Origin: Ficedula albicollis
Lineage: Eukaryota; Chordata; Aves; Passeriformes; Muscicapidae
DNA length: 64,000 nucleotides
Assembly (NCBI RefSeq): GCF_000247815.1
Contig: NC_021676.1
Location: 19,056,057 to 19,120,056, forward strand
Reading direction: 5' to 3'
The position numbers and the translations under genes were made by a program. Position 1 is the first letter of the stretch. Every line of letters starts with the position of its first letter. The notes below the pieces were generated by a model that worked only from the letters and a program-made list of their open reading frames with translations, did not search any database and was not told where the DNA came from. Shown one piece after another: positions 34,657 through 48,620 of the stretch.

Positions 34657-34940
34657 CCCCTGTGCGCAAGCCAGGTGTCAGAGTGTTTTCAATATTCAAT
34701 TGCTGCTCCCTTGTGCAGGAGAAGAGCTGATGGTTTGTTATTAATAGGGCAGGAAGTGGGGATTAAACTTTGCTCTCTAATTACAAACAAAAGCTACACC
34801 CCTGTGTGCAAGCCAGGTGTCAGAGTGTTTTCAATATTCAATTGCTGCTCCCTTGTGCAGGAGAAGAGCTGATGGTTTGTTATTAATAGGGCAGGAAGTG
34901 GGGATTAAACTTTGCTCTCTAATTACAAACAAAAGCTACA
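34657..34940. repeat. 142-bp tandem duplication, two copies
   Basis: The block starting 'cccctgtgcgcaagccaggt' and ending 'aattacaaacaaaagctaca' occurs twice back to back with essentially one difference (gcgcaag/gtgcaag). Such similarity indicates a recent event or an assembly duplication. Confidence 0.95.
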
Positions 34941-37900
34941 AGAGCTCTGTAGCTTCTGGATAAACCTAGGAATGAGCAACTGTTTCTAAGGCAAGTGAAT
35001 CCCAGAAGTAGAAACCCAGATTGATGTCTCCCAGGGAGTTGAATTAAAACAGGGCTGGGTTGGCAGGCTGCCTCCTCTTCACCTTGTGAATATTCTCCAA
35101 GGGAGGGATCTGGAATATAACTGCTCTGACGCAGAGTTTCCTGTTGCAAATGCTCTCTGCAGCCTGGGATTTTTTTTTTAATTTGTGCCTAAGCCACATT
35201 TTCAAGTGGTGTAAATTGCTGTAGCGCCACGAGAGTTTTGGGGATCAAAAGAAATCCGGCTGTTGGCTTTTGTTGGCTGAGGATTTAACCCAGCCTGAAA
35301 AATCATCCCTAGCAAAAGCCATCTCTGAGGCTGGGGAGGCAGTTCCACATCTGCAGGTGAAGCAGGGCACTCCCAAAGCCCAGAGCTGTTCAGGGTAGCC
35401 TTGGAATCTTCTGAGAGTCTCCATGAAATCACATGGAAAAAGTTTCAGAGCTGTGTAAACAAAACTCTGCCTGTTAAGTGGCCTCTCTGATTTGCTTTAA
35501 ACTCCTTGTGCATATTTTGCATTCACTTTCCAGGAATAGCCCAGCAAGATTCACCCTGGCCCAAGGATTCCTGGGATTGATGCCTTTGGGATATCCAATT
35601 CCCTTTTGTGCAGCACCAGATGGCTCCAAGGGATGTGGGAGCCCTGATCCACCTGTGGGACTATCACATAACAAATCTGATATTGCAGCAAGAGCCAAAT
35701 GGATTATTTATAGGTACATATAGGTTCTATATGGTAGAGAAGGGGTCCTGCTGGTGCATCCAGGGAGTGCAGCCACACCAGCAGAGCTCTGGGAGCAGAA
35801 ATGCACTCTAATGAACAATCCTGGCTGCAAAATGCTAACACAGCCCTGCTGCTCCCAGTTTGGGAGCTGGTTTGGTCAGAATTCACACCATTGTGTGATG
35901 TGGCCATGCCCTTGGAGCTGCACAGCTGGGAATTTGTTCTGGAAAGGCTGCACACTCACCCGCCCGTGCTGCAACAATGCAATGGGATTTTTCTCTAAGT
36001 GCTCATAATTAACAAAGCAAAACCCATGTAATCATCCAGCCCTGCTCAACATCAATGGAAAAATACACAGACAAAGAATTACCTCCCTGCTGCTTTTGAA
36101 TGGCACAATAAAGTAAATAATCTGACCACAAGAATTCAGGGAGTGAAACAAAGCCTGAATCCAGCAGCAGCAGCATCTCCCTGCTTTAAAGCTCAAGCAG
36201 TGTTTAAAAGATGTTCTCTGCTAGGAGCAGCTTTCCAAGTGCTGCTCACTTGCTGTGCTGTGAGTTGGAGATGCGGCAATGCCCTGGGAACATCCCAGCT
36301 CACCAAACATCTTCATTTATTACAACATCAGGGATGGCAGGAGCTGTGTCTGCCCAGAAATCCAGGTCTCAGAAAGAGCTCTCACATAAAAATAAACAGG
36401 ACTCTCTTGGGCTGTTACTGAGCAGGGCATAAAAGCAACTGAGGAGATACTGATGAAACCAGTCATGGAAAATTTGGGTCATACTATTTAAATTCAGTTT
36501 TCTGGTTATGTTCCTTCTTTGGTGTGTCTCCCTCCCTCTGCTGTTTCTGATGCTGAAGGCAGCTACATAAACACCAAGATTTCTGAGTGCTCTTCTGACT
36601 CTTCACACCAAATTTACCTCTCAGTGTTGCAGTGAGTCCAGATGCTCCAAAAAGAGATCATCACTACCTGTGAAGAAAAGAGCAAGAAATAAAATTAATT
36701 AGAAGGAGCCACTTGGCCCAATCCATTATGTGAGTTTCGTGACATCCAAAAATTTTAAAAACATACATTTAGTGCAAGCAATTATAAAGCAAAAAACCCA
36801 AACAACCAAACAAAAAAACCCCACCTTGCCATTGTCAACCCACTTTTTCTATTGGTACTTCTGTGTGCACAAGATTTTTCACTTGATTTCAGTGAATCAG
36901 CTTCTTGAATAAATTTTTGCCTTGAAATCCCACCCTCTTCTAAGAAAGATAACTTAACCTGAATTCTAAGAAGGAGAAAAAAAGGAGTTTGAACATTGTC
37001 TGGTGCTACATACAGCTGTGCTTCTCAAATCACTGATGGTTTACAAGGCCATGAGAAAAGATCTGCAGCTGCCCTGCAGATCAACAATGGCTTTTTCAAT
37101 CTTTCAGCTGAAAATGCTGGGCAGGTGCATGGCTGTCCTTTCTTTCTGGCTAAAAGCACTCTATAACTCCACAATTCTGGGAACTTGGAGTCTAGGCTAG
37201 GTCAGGCTTTAAAGGAAGGATAACAGCAAGTTAGTTTTGCATTCTGTTAAGTCAATTGGAATGTAAGTTGTTATTCCTGGTTCTTCATTTGTACCTCATT
37301 TCTGTAGCATCCTCCCCACATTTTCCATTTTCTGTGTCACTGAACACTCAGGTTTATGTTGTGCCACTTGTGAGGGACAGAAGGGTTGTGTGGAGGGGGT
37401 TCTTTAGACCAGACTTTAGGGCCAGCATTTTCCACTACCAAAGTCCCAAACTATGTGCTTTGACTGCTCCCACTCAGGCATCCAAACAAGAATCTGGGGG
37501 TGGGATGGAGGGGAATGGCAGCTCACCAGATATCCATGGGTGTGTAATTGATCCATGTGGATATCAGGGCAGAATTTGGCAAAATATCAGCTGGGACATC
37601 ATAGTTAAACCACAGAAAATAGGGCTGTAAGAATTTTGCTGTAGATAGGAAACTATTTAATAAACAAATGACAACAGAATGGACCAAGAAGGACTGAGCT
37701 GGTATTGGCCAGTTACTCAAATTGCTGAAGGATCAGATTTACAACCAGTCTTGTAAAATATTTTTCTGCAGGACCCTGGCATGTACTGTCAGGACATGTG
37801 AGTGAAACTTGCTGGTGCTGTAAAGCTGGGAGGCACCATTCATATACAGAAAGAATGGCATTCCTCTGGAGAATTGGATCATGGTAATGGGATGCAAGAA

Positions 37901-40900
37901 CAAGTGCCTTGGGACTGAGAACAAGAATTTCTCCTCTAATCAGTCAGGAGCAACACAGGAAGAGAAAGGCCAGAGTATATTACAGCACATGTGTGGATGT
38001 CATTGTGCTGCAGCTCTGAAACAGGAAATGGAATCTGAGGGCAAAATAATTACAGCAGAGCTGGGGCTGGGAGTGGCACTTATGGGGCTGCCTGAGACCT
38101 TCTCTTGTCCTGCCCCATCCCTGGCCACCAATACTCAGTGTAGGACAGGAGGAACTGGGAGCAGGAAACCTGTCCCACCACACGAGGCTGAAGCTGTGAT
38201 TGTATTATTTATCTGTGACATCCAAAGAGCCTGGAGTGGGTACAGATGTGGGATAGCACATGGAAACAGGAGCTCAGGTGGGATTGAATGTTTGGGGGTA
38301 GGGCCCCAGTGCAACCTCCACCTGCTTGTTCTGCCCCACAGGCTGCTCCTCTCCCTCCTGCTGACACAAACATCCTGCAGCCGCCTGGCAAGGCAGGCAG
38401 AAAACGGATCCACCCAAAGAACAGTGCAGCAGCAATACCAAGGCTGTTTCTCTAGATCCAGTCTCCAGACAGTCAAGCTGCCTGGGCTTCTTTGAAATCT
38501 GAGATTGGCTCGGTCGATGGTGATTTGGGAATCTTGGCCAAGTCACATTTCCATTGTAGAGAGGCTTTCCCAAAGGTGCCCTGTTGGGTGTGGAATGAAT
38601 GCCCAGAAGGAACAAAGCTGCTTGCTACACACCCCTTGGAGTGCTGAACACAAACCTGTTAGCTAGAGAACAACACTGAGCAGGAATTACTGAGGAAAGT
38701 GGCCATGGATTCCCAGTGCTGTGGGAATTAGAAGCTGGCTCCATCCACTGCAGCAGATGAAGTTCCAGGAAGCAGGACCATGGCTTGGGTGCTCGTCACA
38801 AGCACTGGGGCCTCAGTGACTGCAAACCTGCAATGACACCTACTGGTAGCCAAGATGTTCCTGCTTCCAAGCTCAGCCTGCTTGCTTCCAAACCAGAGAT
38901 TTATTTCATACCCTGGCTTTCCAGCACCAAGGTTCCTCACAGTGGTGTCATACATCCTGCAGCAGGAGGCTGGGCTCTGCTTAGCCACATTTTCAAACCA
39001 CTCATTTGCAATTTCTGTCTCCTGCTCTGAGCTAAAAATCCATGTTGGAGTTGTCAGTGTGTGCCCAGTGCTCCTCTCCATCATCCCAGGCAGCTGGGGA
39101 TAGCATGGACACCTCCTGGACCACTCCTGTGTTTCCACACTAATGGTTCTGTTCTCCTTCTGGGCAGGAGTTACACATAAACTTCCTCTTTAACACACCT
39201 GCTCCCTGAAAAGCCTTGGAAGGTGACCCTCTTTATCTGCAGCTGTCACAGATAACACCCAGATCACCCCTGAACTGTGACATGAAGCAAGCACCACTTC
39301 CAATAAAATAATCCTGATGCAGAAGCAATGAAAACAGGGCTAATTGATCTTACACTGGAAAGTCTCAGAGCCAGAGATAATATTTCCCTCAAAATTCTCC
39401 TTTTCCCCCACCTTAAATAAAAATTTTGGCCAAATCTGTGGAGGATTGAGCACTTCACCAAGCAGGGGAAGGCAGGAGACGTGGCCAGACTGTGCAAAGC
39501 CTCAGTCCTCAGCTCAGGTTCAGCACTGGGCTTGCTCATTTTGAAGATATAATGTGGAAAGAAAAGGAGTGGGGAGGGAGGAACCATCTCTTTGGAAGCT
39601 GGATGGGTTTTAACCTGTATCCTATCAGTCTGCTGGAACTCTGCCAGAATGATTTCTGCTTGGACAGGCTGCCATAAATTACAGACAAAATCCAAGCAAA
39701 GTAATTAGATTCAGGAATCTCAGTTGAGAGTTCCTTACTGAATTCCTCAGATTTGTCCCAAATTTTAAATTGTCTCCTTTGTCTTTTTCTGACATATTTC
39801 TGGGTGACACTAGAATCATGTTCAAATAATGAAAGTTCTCTAAATTATTCCTAAGACTGTAACACTTGAAATAATTCATTTGCATGTAAGAAAATGCAGG
39901 GTGAGAATGTTCTGTATTTGTTAATAATAAAGAGTTGGACAGAGGGATTATCTGCTGGCACCCCTAAGGAGCACACAGCCCAGATTAATGTCAGTACCTC
40001 TGGATCTCTCCAGAGCACACATAAATATATCTGAGGGCCAGAAGTTTTCCAACTTCTCTCTACAACTGGGAGAAGTGAGCACTTGAAGGGCACACTTTGT
40101 CTTATCCTGGACATCTGGAAATATCTCTGCCAGGGTGAGATGAATGGTGTCTCAGAGAGGAACCTATTTTTCCCTTATTTGGACACAACATATATATCAA
40201 CCTTGCACAATAGATACAAAACCTTGTCTAAAAGATCCTGTAAGGAGAGTCTGGACAACTCTCTAGTGTGACAAATATTTAGTGTGGAGAGATGAGCTCT
40301 GCCCTCATTTACAGGAGAGATTTTCTTGTCTCAGCCTTTGCAGTACATTGCATGAACTTCTAGTGCAAAAACCCAAAGAAAGGCCCTGCTAGCTCCTTTA
40401 ATGAAGAGATCACAGTTTTTTAAACTACATTTTCAGCTGGAATATGTTTGATATGATCTCATTAGCCCACATATTTTAATGCTGACCATTACCTCTTTGA
40501 AAAATTCAAGTGGGACAAATGACACCCACAAGAATTGGGCACCCAAAGCTCCAGTGGCTCTTCCTGTGGCACAAAACCTCTGAGCCAAGGCTGTACCAAG
40601 GAGCTGTCACATATGAGGAGTACAATTGCATCATATTTGTCTTGTTTTTCTATCAAATCTCCCCATGGTTCAGGGTCTCTCTTTTTTAAGGCACCAGAAG
40701 CAAAATGAGCTGGAGGTGAATTTTCCTACAGCAGTTCCCAGTTTTCCCTTGCATTAAATGTTTCTAGGAGCTGTGTAATTACAGTCACTGAGGGGCAATT
40801 CCTGCCCAGCACAGAAAACCATCACAAGCTGCAGAGCAGCATTTGGGCTCTTAATTTGGGCATAAGGAGAGTTTTGCACATCCCAAGCTTTCTGTGCTAA

Positions 40901-40934
40901 AATAACATGTAGAACACTCTCTTTTCTTATGTGC

Positions 40935-41406
40935 CTCCAGGAAAAAAATTCTGCTTCCAAATGGGCTGGTTTGCCATGGCTGTAACAGACAGAGCTAATA
41001 CAGTATTTACTTAATCTGTCAATTTTTGAAATCTTCCTTTAATGATAGCTAGATACAGCCTGTTCCTGAAATTCATTTATTTATACTACTCGGCGTCCCC
41101 ACTGATAGAATCAAATGAAAACTCTGACTGCAAATATGTTTTTCCTCCTGCATTTAGAGCTCATGGCATTCTCCAGGAAAAAAATTCTGCTTCCAAATGG
41201 GCTGGTTTGCCATGGCTGTAACAGACAGAGCTAATACAGTATTTACTTAATCTGTCAATTTTTGAAATCTTCCTTTAATGATAGCTAGATACAGCCTGTT
41301 CCTGAAATTCATTTATTTATACTACTCGGCGTCCCCACTGATAGAATCGAATGAAAACTCTGACTACAAATATATTTTTCCTCCTGCATTTAGAGCTCAT
41401 GGCATT
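40935..41406. repeat. 236-bp tandem duplication, two copies
   Basis: The block from 'ctccaggaaaaaaattctgc' to 'tttagagctcatggcatt' occurs at 40,935-41,170 and 41,171-41,406. I count about three differences (gaatcaaat/gaatcgaat, gactgc/gactac, atatg/atata), so the copies are old enough to have begun to diverge and are unlikely to be a simple assembly error. Confidence 0.95.
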
Positions 41407-44400
41407 CCACAACACTTTGAGGCCAAAGTCTGAGACTTAAGAGAACCAGTTCTTTGGCAGGAATCACTTCTTGTGAAACTATTTTTGGCCCAGAACAACA
41501 AGGCTTATGCAGCTCCCCACAGTTCCCTATCACCAAAATACCACGGGCTGTTGTGGAATGAAAAAGAGTCATGGGGCTAAGCCAATGTCCTCTGGATCAC
41601 TGGAAATCAAGAGGCTGAGCCAATTTTAGGCTCTGTTGTATGAAAAGATGGATTTCCTTTTTCCCCCAAATCACATCACCATTAATACTGGTCCAGCCAG
41701 GTGTTTCTCTGTGGATTAGGTCCTGAAACACCCAAGTGGAGGTGCCCAGCTCCCATTTCTGTGGCTGGCTGGGATAACCAGGAGTTGGGAATCTCCTGAA
41801 TTTATCTCATGAGTCTCACACACGCACACACACAAAGTCTGCAGGGGAAATGAGGGGGTGGTTTTCATTGCATAATTCCCTGGAATGTGACAGACACCTC
41901 CAAAGGAACTCTGAAAATCTGCTCAGAGCATCCTGACCCACACTGTGACAGCAAACCAGGAGAGGTGGGAATTTTGGAGAACCTGCGAGTGCTTGGCAAA
42001 GGCCAGTGCCCCACATAGTGCAGCACAATCCCCCAGCCCTTCCCAGGGATTTTTTTCCTCCTCAAGCCCCATTCTGAGCATTATCCCTGAGCTGTGGGCA
42101 GAGGGTTGCTGTCCCTGGATGCTGCCATATACAGGGATACAGTTCCTGGACTTTCTCAGGGTATAAGGCTTGACACAGAAAAACTAACGTGCAAAAGTCT
42201 CTTTTCCTCCCCTTTTGGAACTATTTCTACCTCTGCAAAGAAAAGGGAAACAGATGAAATTTCACCCACAGAGCATCATAACATTTTACAGCCTTTTAGC
42301 AATGAAAGTAGCAGCAGAAAATTTGGGAAAACAGAACCAAAGCTGCTGGATGCCAGTATGTAATTAATCCCTTTTCATTTGCTACTTCAGATTTTATTAA
42401 TATAACAGAAGGGAAAAAAAGGATCAGGGCTGAATCTAACACTTCACCCCAAGAAGGGCCAGGATTTCTTTTCTAAAATCTTGTTATTTTCTAGCATACA
42501 ATAGAAACCAAATGTCTCCATCAGGATTAGGCCATAAGCCACCCACAAAAACCAAGCATTGCCAAATATAAACTGTCCCAATTCTGGTTTTTTTTTCCTG
42601 TCAGCAAACAAAACACCACCAACTTGTTTACACAGAGCAGTAACCAGCTTTGCAATTAAGTAAGGCAAAAATTCAACAGCTGATTTGCCTGATTTTCCAT
42701 GCAAATGGAGCATTTATCAGGGCAGCAGAAAGGTGGGAATGGCCAGTTCTCTCACCAGGTTAAATTGCTTGAGATCTGAGAGAAACCACAATAAAAAATC
42801 AAGACAGGGTGAAAGGCCAAGCATTCCCATTTTCCTCTGGGATGTTATTGGCATGAATTAGGAACTGTTAGTCAGTACAGGGTGTGGGGGTAGCAATGAT
42901 CAACTTTGCTTTCAGGGAGAGCTTTTCTATACCCATAAATACATTTATTTAAAAATTGATTCTTTCCTCAACACAGAACTCCAAGGAACTGATCCTGCTG
43001 CATCCCTGAGCAAGGCCCAGTGGCTTCTTCTCTTTTTAAGCTGCTGAAGAATTGGCTTGATCTGAGGCTGATCCTGCCTCAGAATCTATCAAACACAGGA
43101 ATGTTGCTCATGTGACAGGGAATGAGGGTTAAAATCCTGGAAAACTGCTCTAAAAACCCATCTGACACCAAGATAACTGGATACTCCATCAAGGATAGAT
43201 CAGCCAACAAGGGAAATGTTGCTCAGGGTGGGAGTGTCTTTGTTTTTGAACATTTCCAAACATGAGGCTTTAGGACTCAGTTTATCACAGATTTAAACTG
43301 CAGGCTGAGATCTGAGCATGTTTTCCATTTCCATGTGCACATTTACAGAGTTTTACATTCAGGTCAAATGCTGGATTAGAAGTGTTTCAATTGTTTCCAG
43401 CCATCTTGTCAGAAATCCTCAGTTCTGGGTATTTGTTCTGTGTACTTTTATTTAAGACCATGACACAGAGCAAGACTTTGTGGATCAGCATATTAATGGA
43501 GAGATGCTTGTCCACCCAATTAAAAAAAAAAAAAATAAATCCAACATTCAGTAAATCAACATGATGTGAAGAACATTTCAGTTTCAAAAGATGAGATCAT
43601 GTAACCTTAACTTTTCTGTCTGTTATTTACAGTGGGTAGGCAGAATTTTCACAGTTGTGCTTTTCAACAGCCTTCATATATTTAGTCAGAAATCTCTGTT
43701 TCTGGAAGCTTTCTGTGTTGTCATGGAAATTATCACCATGTCCCTAAGACTAGGATAGCAATTTTATGACAAATTACAGGAGATAGAGGAGAATATTTTG
43801 GCATAAGACAATACTAAGAAGGAAAAGAAATCACACAAAGTTTTTGGACCCTAAAAAGGCATCCAATTAAAGATGACTCTTTAATCTCTGCCCATGCTTT
43901 ATAACCAGTCAAGTACAAAATCTAGCAATCTGCAGGAGGTAATTTTTTAGAGGATTCAATGCAATCCCTCTATATCATCCAGGACATCTCAGGCTCCTTC
44001 CAACCTTTTTTCCTAAGCATTACACCCCAAAATCTAAGAACAAACCACAGCAGAACATGAAGTTCTCAGGAAGATTTCTGATCATTTAAATCTGAATTGT
44101 GCAGACTTTTTCTGTTATAGACACCTTGTGCCATCACCAGGTCTCCAAACCTCTGAAAATTGCTCCTACATAAAAATCAGCCAAAAGTTATTTTCAACAA
44201 CAGAGGAAACTCTTCCCAGGTAAGGAAAGGGATGTGAAAAATGATTTTAGCTGAAGGGAAAAGGTATTTTTCCCTATTGCTGCACTCTAAGCTCTGCAGA
44301 GGTGTCCCAGGAATCTGGGAAGCAAAGAAGGAAGATCCTATAGAACCCAGCTTTGCCTTCACCAGGCCTAGAGGGGTGAAAACAAAAGGCTGATCACAGA

Positions 44401-44854
44401 AATATTAAAGCCCAGATAATAAAGAATCCAGCTCCTGCTAAAACTTCAACCTTGCTGCCTTTACTGGTTACTTGGACTCACTGGACACTAAAGAATGAAA
44501 AATTCTTGCTGTTTTCCATTTAGGGCATAACTAATTGATCTACAAACAGAAATAGAAGCTGCCTAAAAATACCCCCAAAATACCTAAAATTATTAATGTA
44601 AACAGAACTAATACTTTTCATATTTTTAAAGTGAAAACAAAGGGGGGAAATAAACTTAAATAAAAGTCAAGAAATGCTTTTATTTTTTTTTCAGAGATGT
44701 TGATCATTTTGGTTTTCAAACAACTTTTAAAATTAATTTTAACTTTTATTTTTATGCAAGTAGCACAACACAGGGGTACATGGAACCCAAGTAAGGATAT
44801 TTCAATCTGTTGCTGGTTGCATTTGGCCAGAGCATAAATTTGTGCCAGAAGAAG

Positions 44855-45000
44855 GGAATAGGCTGGATAGGGAAGTCCCCAGCCCTGGAGGAATTTAAAA
44901 GATGTGTAAATGTGGCACTTAGGGTCATGGATTGGTGGTGGCCTTGGCAGTGCTGGACTCTTCAGGGTCTTTTCCAACCTCAATTATTCTGTGATTCTAT
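44855..45000 (+). mobile_element. CR1 LINE 3' end
   Basis: 'ggaagtccccagccctggag', 'gatgtgtaaatgtggcactt' and 'ggtcttttccaacctcaatt' then 'attctgtgattctat' form a classical CR1 tail. The following 233-bp duplication starts within its last ten bases. Confidence 0.9.
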
Positions 45001-45455
45001 ATCTGAGCTCCTTTTAGTACAGTTCCTGGAAAATCTATAAAAAGACTTGATGAATCAGAGCCTGGATTTAACAAAGCTTTAAGTAATGAACTGAAAATAT
45101 TTTTATTGGGGGTTTTTCCGCTAATATTGATATTCAAAACTGTAACTCCAAGAATTTGGAGTTTCGAAATTTTATCTTGCTACTTTCTGATTGAAAAAAA
45201 AGCAACCTTTTCCACCTACAAATGTGATTCTATGTCTGAGCTCCTTTTAGTACAGTTCCTGGAAAATCTATAAAAAGACTTGATGAATCAGAGCCTGGAT
45301 TTAACAAAGCTTTAAGTAATGAACTGAAAATATTTTTATTGGGGGTTTTTCCGCTAATATTGATATTCAAAACTGTAACTCCAAGAATTTGGAGTTTCGA
45401 AATTTTATCTTGCTACTTTCTGATTGAAAAAAAAGCAACCTTTTCCACCTACAAA
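44991..45455. repeat. 233-bp tandem duplication bounded by the CR1 terminus
   Basis: 'gtgattctatatctgagctc' begins copy one at 44,991 and 'gtgattctatgtctgagctc' begins copy two at 45,224. The rest is identical as far as I can read, down to 'aagcaaccttttccacctac'. The first ten bases belong to the CR1 3' end. Confidence 0.95.
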
Positions 45456-45978
45456 AGAGTTTTCACATTGAATGAGATTCGGCAAAGTGGGGCGGTCCTG
45501 AAATAAGCCCCAACAAATCCCAGGTGCTTTGAGTTTCACCTTTAACACCATCTTGAGTGCTCAAGCTGCAATTCCAGCCAGCGACCAGGAGAGAGCAGGC
45601 ACAGACAAGGGTTTGAGGATGCAGCCCAAAGTCACTGCGAGCTCCTGGTTTGAGGGCTAAAGCTGAAAGAAGGAGCAGGATGATTTTAAGGCCATTATTT
45701 AATGGTGTGTGGGTATGATTGAAGGTCTCCAAATGGCTAAAATTGCAGCTGACATTAAAGGAGGAAGTTTTCTGCCAAGGGATAAAACCTTCTCCTTAAA
45801 AAACAAATCAAATCTCCGATTTTTCTTCCTGGCAGACAATAACTTATTTCAGTCCAATCATTGATTTCAAAAGAATAAAGAAACTCCCATGCCTGAAAAC
45901 CACCCAGAGAAATGTTTCAACACAGACCACTCCAGCCCTGTAATGGTGCCAGGGCTGCTCCACTGGGATTGGGATGGC

Positions 45979-46060
45979 TTTGGGAGTTTGGATGGTTCGA
46001 GCTCCTTTGGGAATTTGGATGGTTCAATCTCCTTTGGGATCAGGATGGTTTGGAGACTGG
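45979..46060. repeat. 27-bp minisatellite, three copies
   Basis: 'tttgggaatttggatggttc' plus 'aatctcc' recurs at 45,979, 46,006 and 46,033 with a few changes in each copy. It is a short, diverged array. Confidence 0.75.
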
Positions 46061-48587
46061 AATGGTTAAAGGATCAGGGAAAGACAAACAAGCCTCAAAG
46101 GCACAACACACCCCCTGGACCTGATAGCATCCTCCAGCCACTTCAAAAGAGCCCAGGTCTGTTTGATATTCCCTTTTCCTCCTTGAATTTGGCAACATGT
46201 AAACAGGGAGAGCTGGGCCAGCAGCTTTGAGCTGAAGGCAGGAGCTCAGAGGGAAGTGGGAGGGGAGCAGGGCCCAGCTGGCCTGGCCTGGCTGTTGTCA
46301 GAGGGAAGGGCTCTGTGCTGCTGGCTCCTGGACATCAGACATACAGCCCTTGGGCAATGTATGGCTTTGTACATCTGGGAAATTCCTGGCCTGGCACGTG
46401 GTTACCCTCTAGGATTTTGTGCCAGAGCTCCTTTGCTTGCTGTCAGGGTTTGGTTGCAATTCCTGAGAGCTGTCCAGCTTCTCTGGATGACCTCACTCCT
46501 GGAATTTGCTGTGCACATGTAGTCCTCAGCCTTCAGAATAAGGAGGACACTTTAAAAAGCCACAGGAGAAAACCCAAAACCTGTAACCCCAAAGGATACA
46601 AATCCAGGAAGAAAGCAAAAATAGCCCACTGTTTATTATTTTTAGGTTAGTGAGAATTTCATGAACCATCTCATAGCTGGATGTCTGACTCATGATACTT
46701 AAAAGCTTGAGGATGTCAAACCTATAATTATTTACTACTGGAAAATCAAAGAGAAACAGTGATTTTCATAAACCTCAAGCTTCAGAACAGAAGCCAATCT
46801 CTGCTTGCACCAAGAGCCTCTTTTTGAAGCAGGTTATTTTAGAAAGGCTCTTTATGAAAATTCCTCTAAAACATCCTGTCCTGACATCTGCTGGAGAGGG
46901 TAAATGAATAAATGAGCCACTGGTCAGATGGGTCAGCACTTCCCCAAGCAATGAGGTGCCTGCTGACCAAAATCTGTGGTCAGCAAAACATGGGAATGAT
47001 TCCTCAAGGCTCACTGAGGTGTCACCACTTTTGTTGCTACTCTGTTAGAAAATGAGAGGGAAAACCCCACTTTGCCTGAGCTTCTGTGAGTTCTGTGAGC
47101 TGGTATTTCCCCTCAGAACCCTTCACCAAGATGAATTTCTCAACATCTCTCTCCACAGCCCTCACTGAGATTCCCAGCCTGCCTTCTAAGTACCCTTTTA
47201 CAGCTCCACAGAACTTTTCCAACTGTTCTTTGCCAAATAAATTCCTGCTGCACTTTGACCTGTACCAATCACATCCCACCTTCTTCCTTCTTGCTTAAAA
47301 CTGGGGTCACTGTGTCCATTTCCTGATACTGCCATTGCAGAGTTGGGCTTTTCATTCCCACCACTGCTATCAAAACTTCTACAAGGACCAGAAGAAACAT
47401 CTTTGGGTGGTGAAGTTTTTCCCTCCTCCGAATTTTGAAAATTCGGGTGGGATGAGTTTCCAGCAGCACTTGTGCAAACAGGGCTGTGCTGCAAAGCAAA
47501 GCAGGACAGAAACAAGAGATCTAAAGGCTGCTGGCTGGGTGCTCACAGCCGCTTTTCTTTGCTTTACCAAGCATGACATGAAAAGGAAGCTCACAGCTGA
47601 AAGGTCGTGTGAGGCTGCAGCTGGCTCTGAAAGGCTCCCCAGGAAAACCTCCCCAGTGAGTGAGTGCCTGGGTGGGGACGGCCCGTGCACAGCAGCTTTT
47701 GTTCCTCGTTTGTCTGAATGCCTTTGGAAGCCTCTGCCACGAAGAGCCGAGCTTTCCTCCTCCTCTGCTCCTTCCTTCTCCCGCTTTCATGTTTGGTACT
47801 TCAGAGCTGGGCTGCTCTGCTGGCCAGGGTCAGCACAAGGTCATGACTTGTGACAGGAGGTTAATGTAGCTGTTAAGTAACAACGTGAGTCTTTTCAATG
47901 GCATGAATATTCCACCCCACCCTCTCGCAGACACACACACACACGCTCGCTGTCTCTCGGCTGGATGCTCGGCAATGGCAGGGCTGTTGTGGCAGGCTCT
48001 TGGACACCGTGCCACGCCCTTACAGAGATTTCAATTGCCACTTACCCGGCTACCCGAGGTATTTAATACGTAGATTTAATTCCTTGAAGGATTTCCGGTC
48101 ATTTCAAGAAGTTGGGCAAATATTGTGACTGGCTTTTGATAACTGAAAATGATAAATATTAAATATTGATTGTGCTGTAGATACTACATTGTGGGCAAGG
48201 ACAGGACCTAAATCTCTAAATTTGCTGGAAATTTGCCATATTCATGTACTTTAAGGGTGTCTATAGATGTCACAGAAACTGCCAACAAACCCACTACTAA
48301 AGTTACTTTAAAAATTTTAAAAGTGGTATCATTTTCAACACATATACTCAGGGAATAGCTTAGGTGATCTGGGTGAGACTTTTGGGGATGGAGATGCAAA
48401 AATCACGGAACTGTATTTCAAGATTGAAATTCTGAAGTCAAAGCACTTTGGTGTGAGCGTTTTTTTGGGAAGATGAGGAGGAAGAGGGAGGCTAAAGAAG
48501 GATTTAGAAAGTGTCAAGCCAAGAAACACTAAACCTTTTTCCACCCTCATCTGACAAGCCCCTAATGAATGCATTATTGGACTAATA

Positions 48588-48620
48588 CAACCCTAACCCT
48601 AACCCTAACCCTAACCCTAT
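48588..48620. repeat. Interstitial telomeric repeat (CCCTAA)4-5
   Basis: 'ccctaaccctaaccctaacc' and the following 'ctaaccctat' make four perfect CCCTAA units plus a fifth with one change, preceded by 'acaa'. Flanks are unique AT-rich sequence with no subtelomeric pattern. Confidence 0.95.

Noticed and set aside
37881..38495. 204-codon plus-strand open frame in the gene-free region
   Set aside because: No family resemblance, competing open frames on the opposite strand over most of its length, no CpG island or convincing splice context. A chance frame is the simplest reading.
40935..41406. Pair of 236-bp direct repeats as possible LTRs
   Set aside because: The copies are directly adjacent with no internal region, and they lack TG...CA ends, a primer-binding site or a polypurine tract.
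47335..47853. 172-codon plus-strand open frame
   Set aside because: Composition is locally GC-richer but no domain is recognisable, and several antisense frames overlap it. Not enough to call a gene.
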